A stretch of 41,948 bases of DNA, taken from contig JAFQOR010000009.1 of the NCBI GenBank assembly GCA_017403125.1, positions 1 through 41,948 on the forward strand, read 5' to 3'. A program made the position numbers and the translations under genes. This document shows, piece by piece, positions 9,423-17,554 of the stretch. Below the pieces are notes generated by a model that saw nothing but the letters and a program-made list of their open reading frames with translations, was not told the DNA's origin and made no database searches. Source of the DNA: Alistipes sp. (GTDB taxonomy: Bacteria; Bacteroidota; Bacteroidia; Bacteroidales; Rikenellaceae). Positions within the stretch are counted from its first letter, which is position 1. Every line of letters begins with the position of its first letter.

Positions 9423-10835
9423 ATGCTTACGTATATAATAATATCGGTACTTCTTGCCGTAGCACCTCTCATTGTTCGTTCGGAGCGTAGCACGAACATC
9501 ATCGCCGCGACATTCTTCATGGTGCAGGTTGCGGCCATAGCGGCAATATTCCACTTCGACCTTATCGACAGCACGCTGCTATCGATATTCACGGCCGACA
9601 CCACCGCCGTGGTATTCCATATTCTCATGACCTGCGTGCTGGGTTTTGCGCTTCTGCACTCGTCATCGTATCTGAAAGCCGAGGGCATCAGCCGACGCTC
9701 CTACAAGGCCTACTACACGATACTTATGCTGCTCGCCATAGCCGTGACGCTGGTATATTACTCAAACAACCTCGCTATGACGTGGGTGTTCCTCGAAGCA
9801 ACGACCATCTGCTCGGCAGGTATCATCTACCACCGGGAGTTCCGTCAATCGTTGGAGGCTACGTGGAAGTATATCTTCGTTTGCTCGACAGGTATCGCCA
9901 TGGCATACTTGGGCATATTGCTTCTCTCGACCGTAGCTACCGAGGGGTCGCTGGCGTATAGCGATTTGAGCAACGTCATCGCCGAGGGCAATCCCCTCTA
10001 CTTGAAGGTTGCATTTCTCTTTATCGTGGTGGGTTATAGTTGTAAGATGGAGATATTCCCTCTCTATACCGTGGGTGTCGATGCCAACTACGCCGCTCCG
10101 GCTCCCGCCTCGGCATTCATATCTACGGCGTTGGTAAACGCAGGCTTTGTGTCGATACTTCGCATCTACATGCTCTACTCCTCGACAGGCGAAGTCTTTG
10201 AGTGGGCGCGTCATGTTCTTATCCTCATCGGCGTACTCTCGTTGGCCGTGGGTGCCATGTTCCTACGCCGTACCAACAACTACAAGCGCTTCTTGTCATA
10301 CTCAACGGTCGAGAACATGGGTATAGTTGCCATAGGTATGGGCATAGGAGGCTTGGCATTGTGGGCTGCCGTATTCCACGTAATATGTCACACCTTTGTC
10401 AAGAGCTCGATGTTCTTCCAAGTGGGTATCGTGCGCCACATCTACGACAGTTACAGCATCAACCGCATAGGTAACTACATGAACATTAACCACATAGGCG
10501 CAATAGGCATCATCATAGGCACGCTCGTATTACTCGCCTTCCCGCCCTCGCCACTCTTCATCACCGAGATTATGATATTCTCCGAGATTATCGCAGTCGA
10601 GAGCTGGTGGCTGTTGGTGCTTATGCTTCTGTTGATGTGTATGGTACTCTACGCTATATGGTCGCGTACACTACGTTTAAGCTACCACTCGAATCAGGAT
10701 GAGTTACACCTATCAGCCGTAAATCGTCGTCTTTCGTACTCGGCTGCCGTGCTTCTGCTCGTAGCCATTGCACTTGGCTTGTGGCAACCCGAATTCCTGA
10801 CCGACGCTATTGACAACATCGTAAATCTTGGCTAA
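9423..10835 (+). CDS. HyfF/NuoN-like antiporter subunit
   Basis: A second antiporter-like subunit of 470 residues with about 13-14 hydrophobic segments. It shows the family core: MTWVFLEATTICSAGIIYHRE, KMEIFPLYTVGVDANYAAPAP (read as KMEIFPLYTVGVD and NYAAPAPASAF) and YKRFLSYSTVENMG. The position between HyfE- and HyfG-like genes matches HyfF. Two antiporter-type subunits in one complex suggest two ion-pumping channels. It ends 2 bases before the next gene. Confidence 0.9.
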   Translation: MLTYIIISVLLAVAPLIVRSERSTNIIAATFFMVQVAAIAAIFHFDLIDSTLLSIFTADTTAVVFHILMTCVLGFALLHSSSYLKAEGISRRSYKAYYTILMLLAIAVTLVYYSNNLAMTWVFLEATTICSAGIIYHREFRQSLEATWKYIFVCSTGIAMAYLGILLLSTVATEGSLAYSDLSNVIAEGNPLYLKVAFLFIVVGYSCKMEIFPLYTVGVDANYAAPAPASAFISTALVNAGFVSILRIYMLYSSTGEVFEWARHVLILIGVLSLAVGAMFLRRTNNYKRFLSYSTVENMGIVAIGMGIGGLALWAAVFHVICHTFVKSSMFFQVGIVRHIYDSYSINRIGNYMNINHIGAIGIIIGTLVLLAFPPSPLFITEIMIFSEIIAVESWWLLVLMLLLMCMVLYAIWSRTLRLSYHSNQDELHLSAVNRRLSYSAAVLLLVAIALGLWQPEFLTDAIDNIVNLG

Positions 10836-10837
10836 CT

Positions 10838-12355
10838 ATGGAACTATATATAAGAAGCAACAACAACTCGTCGGCAATAGAGCTTTCGAACATCCCCGTT
10901 GTAGATTACGTTGCGCTCTACAACGACCTTAAAGAGCGTATGACGGATAGCCGATACCACGTAGCACACTACTTCGCTACGGAGGTTGAGAGCGGATTGC
11001 GATTCTTCATACTTATCCTCGACGACCAAACGTCGGAGGTACTTATCTCGTCATTTGCTCCCGACTACTACTCCGAAGAGGGCTTGGCATCGCTCACTGC
11101 GCTGCATCCACAGTTCCACCCCTTCGAGCGTGAGATGCACGAACTCTATGGCATCAACTTCAACCACCACCCATGGCTCAAACCTCTGCGTTTCTCGCAC
11201 GACAGACGCAACCGCGAGTCGTCGATGGATAACTACCCCTTCTACCAAATCGAGGGTGACGAGCTACATGAGGTGAACGTGGGTCCCATACATGCCGGCA
11301 TCATCGAGCCGGGCGCCTTCCGCTTTATCTGTAACGGCGAACAGGTGTTGCATCTGGAAATAGCCCTCGGCTACCAACACCGTGGCGTCGAGAGTGAGAT
11401 GCTACGCAACCAGAGTCGCCTGCGCCAGACACTTCTCTCGGAGTCCATTGCAGGAGATAGCGCCATATCACACTCTACGGCATATGTCGAACTTATCGAG
11501 AAACTCGGCGAAAAGGGTATTGACCAGGATTTGAATCGCGAGCGCGCCGTAGCAATTGAGTTGGAGCGCATAGCGATGCACATCGCCGATACGGGAGCCT
11601 TGGCTACCGACATTGGCTTCCAGCTCTATCAGGTAGCGTGTGAGGCTTTGCGTACGATGACTATCAACACAACACAGGCGTGGTGTGGCAACCGCTTCGG
11701 CAAGAGCCTAATTCGTCCCTTCGGCACAAATCATCCGCTTACGACCGAGAAGATAGCGATGATACGCAACAATGTTAAGGAGATACGTCGTCGCTACAAC
11801 GAGGTGCGCTGCGACATATTGGAGGCACCTACACTCCTCTCGCGTTTCGAACAGTGTGGCTTGGTGCCAACAGCCGAGATGAAGCGCATTGGCGGTGTGG
11901 GCATGGCAGCACGTTCGAGCAACGTGCGCCGCGATATACGCGCAACACACCCATGGGGATTCTATGGCGAGGAGCTTGTACACGAGCCCGTAATGCATGA
12001 CGATGGCGATGTTATGTCACGCCTTATGACACGCATGGACGAGGTGTTGCAGAGTGCCACCTACGTTGAACAGATGCTCGCCAACTACACCCCCACAGGC
12101 AAGATTCCGACCCCGGATTACGATGTTAAGTTAAAGACTAATGCCCTATCATTCTCAATTGTAGAGGGCTGGCGTGGCGAGATATGCCATGTGGCTCTAA
12201 CAAACGATAGTGGCGACATCAAGAAGTACAAGATTAAGGACCCCAGCCTACACAACTGGCTTGGCTTGGCAATCGCTGTTCGCTCGGAGGGCATCTCGGA
12301 CTTCCCCATCAACAACAAGAGTTTTAACCTGTCGTACTGCGGTCACGACTTATAA
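10838..12355 (+). CDS. HyfG-like large subunit (NuoC-NuoD fusion) lacking the Ni-Fe cysteines
   Basis: A 505-residue fusion of an N-terminal 30-kDa (NuoC-like) domain, with HPFEREMHELYGI near residue 90, and a C-terminal 49-kDa/hydrogenase large-subunit domain. Group 4 hydrogenases bind Ni-Fe with two CxxC motifs. The first, normally RICGIC, reads SIAGDSA at residues 203-209, so both cysteines are replaced by A205 and S208. The C-terminal DPCxxC motif is absent; the chain ends in NKSFNLSYCGHDL. The fold is kept but a Ni-Fe site cannot form. This matches energy-converting hydrogenase-related (Ehr) proteins. It could instead interact with quinone, as NuoD does, or only transmit conformational change. 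Confidence 0.9.
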   Translation: MELYIRSNNNSSAIELSNIPVVDYVALYNDLKERMTDSRYHVAHYFATEVESGLRFFILILDDQTSEVLISSFAPDYYSEEGLASLTALHPQFHPFEREMHELYGINFNHHPWLKPLRFSHDRRNRESSMDNYPFYQIEGDELHEVNVGPIHAGIIEPGAFRFICNGEQVLHLEIALGYQHRGVESEMLRNQSRLRQTLLSESIAGDSAISHSTAYVELIEKLGEKGIDQDLNRERAVAIELERIAMHIADTGALATDIGFQLYQVACEALRTMTINTTQAWCGNRFGKSLIRPFGTNHPLTTEKIAMIRNNVKEIRRRYNEVRCDILEAPTLLSRFEQCGLVPTAEMKRIGGVGMAARSSNVRRDIRATHPWGFYGEELVHEPVMHDDGDVMSRLMTRMDEVLQSATYVEQMLANYTPTGKIPTPDYDVKLKTNALSFSIVEGWRGEICHVALTNDSGDIKKYKIKDPSLHNWLGLAIAVRSEGISDFPINNKSFNLSYCGHDL

Positions 12356-12367
12356 GAGGAGAAGAGT

Positions 12368-13126
12368 ATGATTATTGGAAAAGCAAAGATTCTGCGTAGC
12401 CATGGCTGGCAGTATATCCCCGATTTGGATGGCGTGACCCTGACCGAGGAGTTCCGCGGCTTCCCGCTACTTACCGACAGCGAAGATAAGAGCGCCATTA
12501 AGCGTGCCGCAGCAATATGTCCCACGCACGCCATCAACGTCTCACCCTTCACACTCGACATGGGTAGGTGTCTGTTTTGTGGCGAGTGTGCATGTTGTGC
12601 CCCGAAGAACATAAAGTTCACTAACGAGCATCGCCTTGCAGCCACGCGCCGCGAAGACCTTATAGTCATGGCTGGACAGACCAAGCCTTGTTTCAATCGC
12701 GAGGTCATACGTCCCGAAATATCTAAATTTTTTGGTAAGGCATTGCAGCTACGCGAGGTGTCGGCAGGTGGCGATGCCTCGATAGAGATGGAACTTGGTG
12801 CTACGGGCAACGTAAACTTCGACTTCGGACGCTATGGCGTAGGCTTCACCGCCTCGCCGCGCCATGCCGATGGTTTGGTGCTTACGGGTCCTATAAGCGA
12901 AAATATGGCAGAGGCACTCGATATATGCTACAACTCAATTGCCGAGCCCAAGATTCTGGTTGTGTGCGGTTCGGAGGCAATCTCGGGAGGTTTGTTTGCC
13001 GAGAGCCCGGCTGTTGAGCGCTCGTTCCTAAATCGCTACCATGTCGATTTATGGCTTCCGGGCACACCGACACACCCGTTGTGCTTTATCGACGGCATAA
13101 CGAAGCTACGCAAGAAGCAAAAGTAG
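12368..13126 (+). CDS. HyfH-HyfI-like fusion: ferredoxin domain plus small subunit without N2 cysteines
   Basis: A 252-residue protein. The N-terminal third is a half-degenerate ferredoxin: C51 (ICPTHAI) with C68, C71 and C74 (CLFCGEC) can bind one [4Fe-4S] cluster, while the ligands of the other are lost. The C-terminal part aligns with HyfI/NuoB (SPRHADGLVLTGP near 163-175), but all four proximal-cluster cysteines are replaced: D136, I139, E203 and T233 (PGTP where PGCP is expected). Electron transfer to the active-site position is therefore unlikely by the usual path. The start is supported by an AGGAG stretch a few bases upstream. It is the last gene of the operon, followed by a strong terminator. 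Confidence 0.88.
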   Translation: MIIGKAKILRSHGWQYIPDLDGVTLTEEFRGFPLLTDSEDKSAIKRAAAICPTHAINVSPFTLDMGRCLFCGECACCAPKNIKFTNEHRLAATRREDLIVMAGQTKPCFNREVIRPEISKFFGKALQLREVSAGGDASIEMELGATGNVNFDFGRYGVGFTASPRHADGLVLTGPISENMAEALDICYNSIAEPKILVVCGSEAISGGLFAESPAVERSFLNRYHVDLWLPGTPTHPLCFIDGITKLRKKQK

Positions 13127-13157
13127 ATACGGTAGCAAGCAGCGAAGTATAAATTGA

Positions 13158-13195
13158 GAGAGCATAGACCTCATCTTTATGATGTCTATGCTCTC
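13158..13195. terminator. Bidirectional intrinsic terminator between the Ehr operon and folA
   Basis: A 12-bp perfect stem (gagagcatagac at 13158-13169, gtctatgctctc at 13184-13195) is extended by a further tcat/atga pairing around a CTTT loop. TTTT follows at 13201-13204 on the plus side, and a TCAATTT stretch follows on the minus side. It sits between convergent genes, so it can end both transcripts. Confidence 0.85.
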
Positions 13196-13218
13196 CCTGC
13201 TTTTCAGGTATTACCCTA

Positions 13219-13701
13219 CTATCTTCGCTCGTAGGTCATAAACGCAAATGGCGACTCATACTCCTCACCACGCTCGAAACGCTGCTCCGATAGGAGTTTC
13301 CACACGCTATAATCTATCTTCGGGAACGAGGTATCACCCTCATAATCACGCTCGACACGCGTGATATACATCCTATCAGCCACAGTCAGCGCCTCGGCAT
13401 AGATCTGTGCTCCACCGATTATGAATATCTCCTCGTCGTCGCCCGCCATACGTATCGCCTCCTGCAACGAGTGGGCAGTAAGAGCACCTTCAAAGCTGCG
13501 CTCGGAGCGAGTAATGACTATATTCGTTCGCTTGGGCAGAGGCTTCGACCCCAGCGACTCGAAGGTCTTGCGTCCCATGATAACGGCATGACCCGATGTT
13601 GTGGTGCGAAAGAATCGCATATCCTCTTTAATATGCCACAAAAGTGAGTTCTTATCTCCGATAGTACCATTCTGTGCGATGGCGACAATGATGCTTACCA
13701 T
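13219..13701 (-). CDS. folA: Dihydrofolate reductase
   Basis: The 160-residue protein reduces 7,8-dihydrofolate to tetrahydrofolate with NADPH. Family landmarks are the start VSIIVAIAQNGTIG, the W22-H23 ... D27 active-site segment (LLWHIKEDMRFF), the NADPH loop VIMGRKTFESLG, and FIIGGAQIYAEAL. Length is normal. It lies downstream of thyA with a gap of 91 bases, the common pairing because thymidylate synthase generates the dihydrofolate that this enzyme recycles. It ends at the shared terminator. Confidence 0.96.
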   Translation of the reverse strand: MVSIIVAIAQNGTIGDKNSLLWHIKEDMRFFRTTTSGHAVIMGRKTFESLGSKPLPKRTNIVITRSERSFEGALTAHSLQEAIRMAGDDEEIFIIGGAQIYAEALTVADRMYITRVERDYEGDTSFPKIDYSVWKLLSEQRFERGEEYESPFAFMTYERR

Positions 13702-13792
13702 AGTATTAAGAGCTGTTCTGCAAATGAGTGTAAAAAATAATTAGTTGTCGGGAGCCTAAAATTCGGTCGCTTCTGAATCTATGAAACTGCCC

Positions 13793-14686
13793 TTAGAAGG
13801 ATAATGGCGCCTTGATAGCCGGATGTGGATCGTAGCCTAAAAGTTCTATATCGTCGTAGGTATAGTCAAATATAGACTTCACATCGGGGTTGAGCCTCAA
13901 CGTAGGAAGCTGACGCGGCTCACGCGAAAGCTGCTCGTCAGCCTGCTCAATGTGGTTCAGATAGAGGTGCGCATCGCCCAACGTATGTACAAAGTCACCG
14001 GGTTGCAAACCACACTCCTTGGCTATCATCATCGTAAGCAGAGCATACGACGCAATATTGAACGGCACACCAAGGAAACTATCGCCACTGCGCTGATAGA
14101 GTTGGCACGAGAGTTTACCCTCTGCAACAAAGAACTGAAACATCGTATGGCAAGGTGGCAGAGCCATCTCGCCCACCTCTGCCACGTTCCATGCCGAGAC
14201 AATCATACGCCTCGACGAGGGGTTATGCTTTATGGTGTCGATAACCTGCTTTATTTGGTCGATACTCTCGCCCTGATAGCTACGCCAGCTACGCCATTGG
14301 TAGCCATAGACATGGTTAAGGTCGCCAAAGCGATAGCCCTCAATAGGCGACTCGACACCCGCAGCAGCAAGGAACGTATCCATATCCACGGGCAACACTC
14401 CATGTTTGATACATAGTTCGTTGTAGTAGCGATAGGCATCGCTATCCCAAATATGAACGCCATTATCAACCAAATATTTGATATTGGTATCGCCTTTTAG
14501 GAACCACAACAGCTCGTGGATAACCCCCTTCATAAATACGCGCTTGGTGGTAAGCAGCGGGAAGCCCTTGCCGAGATCGAAACGCATCTGATAGCCGAAG
14601 ATACCCATGGTACCCGTACCCGTGCGATCGTCGCGCACTACGCCTTCGTGGCGAATCTTTGCAAGTAGTTCGAGATATTGTTTCAT
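13793..14686 (-). CDS. thyA: Thymidylate synthase
   Basis: A 297-residue ThyA that methylates dUMP to dTMP with methylenetetrahydrofolate. The nucleophilic cysteine is C179 in LPPCHT; the phosphate-binding Arg lies in RDDRTGTG and [11 protein letters not shown]. It is about 30 residues longer than the 264-aa E. coli enzyme because of an insertion at roughly residues 88-120, a variation seen in several ThyA branches. Its ATG overlaps the TGA stop of lpxH by four bases, so translation is probably coupled. Confidence 0.96.
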   Translation of the reverse strand: MKQYLELLAKIRHEGVVRDDRTGTGTMGIFGYQMRFDLGKGFPLLTTKRVFMKGVIHELLWFLKGDTNIKYLVDNGVHIWDSDAYRYYNELCIKHGVLPVDMDTFLAAAGVESPIEGYRFGDLNHVYGYQWRSWRSYQGESIDQIKQVIDTIKHNPSSRRMIVSAWNVAEVGEMALPPCHTMFQFFVAEGKLSCQLYQRSGDSFLGVPFNIASYALLTMMIAKECGLQPGDFVHTLGDAHLYLNHIEQADEQLSREPRQLPTLRLNPDVKSIFDYTYDDIELLGYDPHPAIKAPLSF

Positions 14687-15429
14687 CCAATAGTGAATGT
14701 TTTAAGTTCAACATGTCCCTCGTCATCCATACGTGCGTATGTAGCCGTTTCGCCCGACCAGTCACTCATAAATAAGACACGCAATTCCTCCTCGCGATGG
14801 TCATGCGCAAGGTGCATGTGCCCGAAGATGTAGGTATCGGTGCCCTCTGCCGATGAATGGTGCTCGCGAGCATAATCTATGAGGAAGTTCAGGTTCTGGG
14901 GCGTGATACCCTCCTTGCTATGCGACTTACGCGACTTGCCGCTCCACCAGTGACCAAACTTCATCGCCAAGTCGGGGTGGATAAGCCAGCGGAAGAGCCA
15001 ACGCGCCACACCCGAACGGAAGAAGCCATTCATAAGGCGCAGCATGGGCTGCCCCTTGATATTCATATTGTCGCCATGCGCGAGGTGCACCCTGCGTCCT
15101 GCGAGAGTCACCACCTCGGGCGTGTAGTGCATCCTGACTCCACACTCTGCTTCGAGATAGCTTCGTGCCCACATGTCGTGGTTGCCCACAAAGAAGTGGA
15201 GCTCCACGCCCCTGTCGTGCATCGTTGCCAAACGACCCAACACGCGCGTAAAGCCCTCGGGGACAACACGGTTATACTCGAACCAAAAATCGAAAATGTC
15301 GCCCATGAGATATAGGGCACTTGCGTCGTCGGCAATGCTATCCAACCAACGACATAGCGCCTGCTCCGTGCGACGAGCCTCATCGGGGCTACCTGCACCA
15401 AGGTGTGTATCCGATACAAAATATATCAT
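14683..15429 (-). CDS. lpxH: UDP-2,3-diacylglucosamine diphosphatase, LpxH family
   Basis: A 248-residue calcineurin-like phosphoesterase. Metal-binding motifs appear in order: SDTHLG (D7, H9), GDIFDFW (D44), GNHD (N83, H84), HGD (H118) and GHMH (H204, H206). DFWFEYN after the second motif is typical of LpxH. It hydrolyses UDP-2,3-diacylglucosamine to lipid X in lipid A synthesis at the inner membrane face. The gene overlaps thyA by four bases and follows a lipoprotein gene by 8 bases, so four genes (lipoprotein, lpxH, thyA, folA) probably share a transcript. Confidence 0.9.
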   Translation of the reverse strand: MIYFVSDTHLGAGSPDEARRTEQALCRWLDSIADDASALYLMGDIFDFWFEYNRVVPEGFTRVLGRLATMHDRGVELHFFVGNHDMWARSYLEAECGVRMHYTPEVVTLAGRRVHLAHGDNMNIKGQPMLRLMNGFFRSGVARWLFRWLIHPDLAMKFGHWWSGKSRKSHSKEGITPQNLNFLIDYAREHHSSAEGTDTYIFGHMHLAHDHREEELRVLFMSDWSGETATYARMDDEGHVELKTFTIG

Positions 15430-15437
15430 ACCACACC

Positions 15438-16580
15438 TTAAAGTTGCTTAACGACAGCTCGCTCAATCTCCTCTACCGACGCTCCACAAGGCTCGATGTC
15501 GCCATTACGGTCGATGAGATAGCACATCGGAAGAGTCTGCACGTTGTAGGTAGCGAACGTAGAAAAGTTCTCGCCACCAAAGAGCGAAATCCATGGCAAT
15601 TTCTGCTGACGCACCGTCTGAATCCACAGTGAGCGATCGAGGTCGGCAGCCACATGGTATATCTCGAAACCACGGTTATGATACTTCTCGTAGAGCGGTT
15701 TAAGCTCCTCGTTAAGGTCGAGGCAGGGGTTAATCTCCGACGACCAGAAGTAGAGAAGCACAACGTTGCCCGCAAGGTCCGACAGACGATGCGAACGACG
15801 ATATATATCTTCGAGGTAGAGGTCCGGATAAGATACCTCTTTCACAGACTCTTCGAGGCGAACAATAGCATCATCGTCTGCTACGCGCTGCTCCAAGACT
15901 CCGACAACCGGTGAGTCGGGATACGCAGTACGCAAACCTTCGAGCAGTGCACGACGATGTACGGCACTAATGCCCTTACCATATAGAGTAGGTATCAGAG
16001 CCTCGACATTCGCATGATTTATAGCATAAAACGAGGCAAGTCTATCGCTATGCGTGCCTATAAACTTAACCTGATACTGCATGGCAGCAGTTGCCAAGTC
16101 GTAGAGCTCCTGTGCCAACTCCTTATCCATATCGTCGACACCGATAAACTTCGTTGCAAGCTCGTCACAGTAACCAAAGTAGGCATGGTTGAACTCGCAG
16201 ATAAGTGCCGACTCTGCCGAGCCCTCGACGCTATAACTATTGAATACATCACCCTCGGCTGCTACCGTAAGATTATCGCCCGGCGCCACAACAAGCACCA
16301 CAGGACGCGCCTCGTTGCTGAATGACAAACGGTAGAATCCCTCCTGCGCCACATCGAAGCATAGCTCAAACTCACCCTCCTCGGTAAGTTCTACGCTGGC
16401 TATGCGCTCGACAGAGGTTAGGTCATCGTCGAAACGTTCGAGGTAGAGTTCCTCGGCATCGCACGCCCTAAATTCGCCCTTTATGGTAGTTGCGACACCA
16501 ACATTCTCGCTCTTATCGGCATTGCCTCCACAGGCTACTAAGCCTGCTGCAAGCAACATTACAAAAAACAATCTCTTCAT
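15438..16580 (-). CDS. Thioredoxin-fold lipoprotein (TlpA-like) with a single active-site cysteine
   Basis: A 380-residue lipoprotein; the signal ends LLAAGLVAC with the acylated cysteine at residue 17. Residues 30-120 look like the DUF4369-type beta domain common in Bacteroidetes thiol-disulfide lipoproteins. The C-terminal third is a thioredoxin fold (VVLLYFWSSEINPCLDL, then LPMCYLIDRNGDI). The usual WCxxC is reduced to one cysteine, C286: the first cysteine position holds isoleucine. A classical dithiol reductase mechanism is therefore unlikely. It could act like a peroxiredoxin, resolve through C in the LPMC strand, or be non-catalytic. First gene of the leftward lpxH-thyA-folA unit. Confidence 0.85.
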   Translation of the reverse strand: MKRLFFVMLLAAGLVACGGNADKSENVGVATTIKGEFRACDAEELYLERFDDDLTSVERIASVELTEEGEFELCFDVAQEGFYRLSFSNEARPVVLVVAPGDNLTVAAEGDVFNSYSVEGSAESALICEFNHAYFGYCDELATKFIGVDDMDKELAQELYDLATAAMQYQVKFIGTHSDRLASFYAINHANVEALIPTLYGKGISAVHRRALLEGLRTAYPDSPVVGVLEQRVADDDAIVRLEESVKEVSYPDLYLEDIYRRSHRLSDLAGNVVLLYFWSSEINPCLDLNEELKPLYEKYHNRGFEIYHVAADLDRSLWIQTVRQQKLPWISLFGGENFSTFATYNVQTLPMCYLIDRNGDIEPCGASVEEIERAVVKQL

Positions 16581-16667
16581 CTATCTTCACTTAACTAAAA
16601 TCTTATACTCTAACACTATCGCCCCAAGCCATAGATAGCGTGCGATAATGCTCACACCTATGCCACG

Positions 16668-17360
16668 CTATTTGTGCACGCTGTGGTGCTGTGCACCCTT
16701 TGAGCCACTCTTCTGCGTGCGACGTGCATTGTTGGCGTTGTTGCTACGCTGCTGCGGCTTATTCTGCTTGCGATTCTTGATATTATTACGCTGCTGCGTA
16801 CCATGTCTATAATCGCAACGCAAGGCACTTATCGCCGACATATCAATCTGCATATCGTTGCCCGCCATAGCACGAATATCGCGAATTATAACCTCGTTAT
16901 TGGGATGGTCATTGTTAAATTCATAGCTCTTGACGCGCATATATCGCGCAATGTTGATAAGCTCGTCCGAAGCGTTGTTATCGCCTTGCGCCGCTGCCAC
17001 GGCACGAACCAACTGCTGCGTATATTTACCATAGTGCTTAAAGGCTATGTTCGACTGTGGATAGCGCAACTTTTGAGGCACAACCATCAAATCTTGGCGT
17101 GAAGGTTGTGGGTATGGCGAATCGACATCGAGTTGAAAATCGGACATGATAAAGAGATGATCCCACAACTTATGCTTAAAACCGTTGGTATCGCGCAACA
17201 GAGGGTTGAGATTGCCCATCACGGCAATGACAGCCTTCGCCTGACGTGTGCGCTCCTGACGGTCCTCTATTTCGAGCAACGAATCCACCATCTCCTGAAT
17301 ATGTCGTCCATACTCCGGAAGAAAGAGTTTACGACGTTTGTAGTTATAATTTTTTCTCAT
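16668..17360 (-). CDS. DUF4290 family protein
   Basis: A 230-residue soluble protein that I recognise as DUF4290, a Bacteroidetes-specific family of unknown function, from the N-terminal LFLPEYGRHIQEMV and the region DHLFIMSDFQLDVDSPYP. The last 45 residues are low-complexity and rich in Asn, Gln, Arg and Lys, suggesting a disordered, possibly nucleic-acid-binding tail. No signal peptide or membrane segment is present. Its stop codon lies inside an 8-bp inverted repeat (16635-16642, 16664-16671) without a T-run. It is divergent from the sigma-54 activator gene. Confidence 0.85.
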   Translation of the reverse strand: MRKNYNYKRRKLFLPEYGRHIQEMVDSLLEIEDRQERTRQAKAVIAVMGNLNPLLRDTNGFKHKLWDHLFIMSDFQLDVDSPYPQPSRQDLMVVPQKLRYPQSNIAFKHYGKYTQQLVRAVAAAQGDNNASDELINIARYMRVKSYEFNNDHPNNEVIIRDIRAMAGNDMQIDMSAISALRCDYRHGTQQRNNIKNRKQNKPQQRSNNANNARRTQKSGSKGAQHHSVHK

Positions 17361-17384
17361 TGTTTTATTATTTTCTTACCGAAT

Positions 17385-17418
17385 GATAACGCATGCAGCT
17401 CGTTGTGCAGTCGTTATC
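17385..17418. repeat. Inverted repeat in the divergent intergenic region
   Basis: Arms gataacg (17385-17391) and cgttatc (17412-17418) flank a 20-base loop with a second TGCA/TGCA pairing inside it. It lies 25 bases upstream of the DUF4290 start, between divergent genes, and may be an operator or a leader hairpin. No T-run follows on either strand. Confidence 0.35.
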
Positions 17419-17427
17419 GGGTCAATG

Positions 17428-17444
17428 TTGGATTGGTGGTTGCA
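17428..17444 (+). promoter_or_regulatory. Candidate sigma-54 (-24/-12) promoter
   Basis: The stretch has TTGG at 17428-17431 and TTGCA at 17440-17444, giving the GG-N10-GC spacing of sigma-54 promoters. The -24 part deviates from TTGGCAC. It lies about 110 bases upstream of a sigma-54 activator gene, so it could mean self-activation. A chance match cannot be excluded. Confidence 0.25.
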
Positions 17445-17554
17445 CGCCTCAATAAAATGATAGACCTTTATCAAATTATTTATCGCCTCACACCAACCGG
17501 ATGATACGTATTTAATTGTACAAAGTAAATGCAAATTATTCACATAAGCAAACT

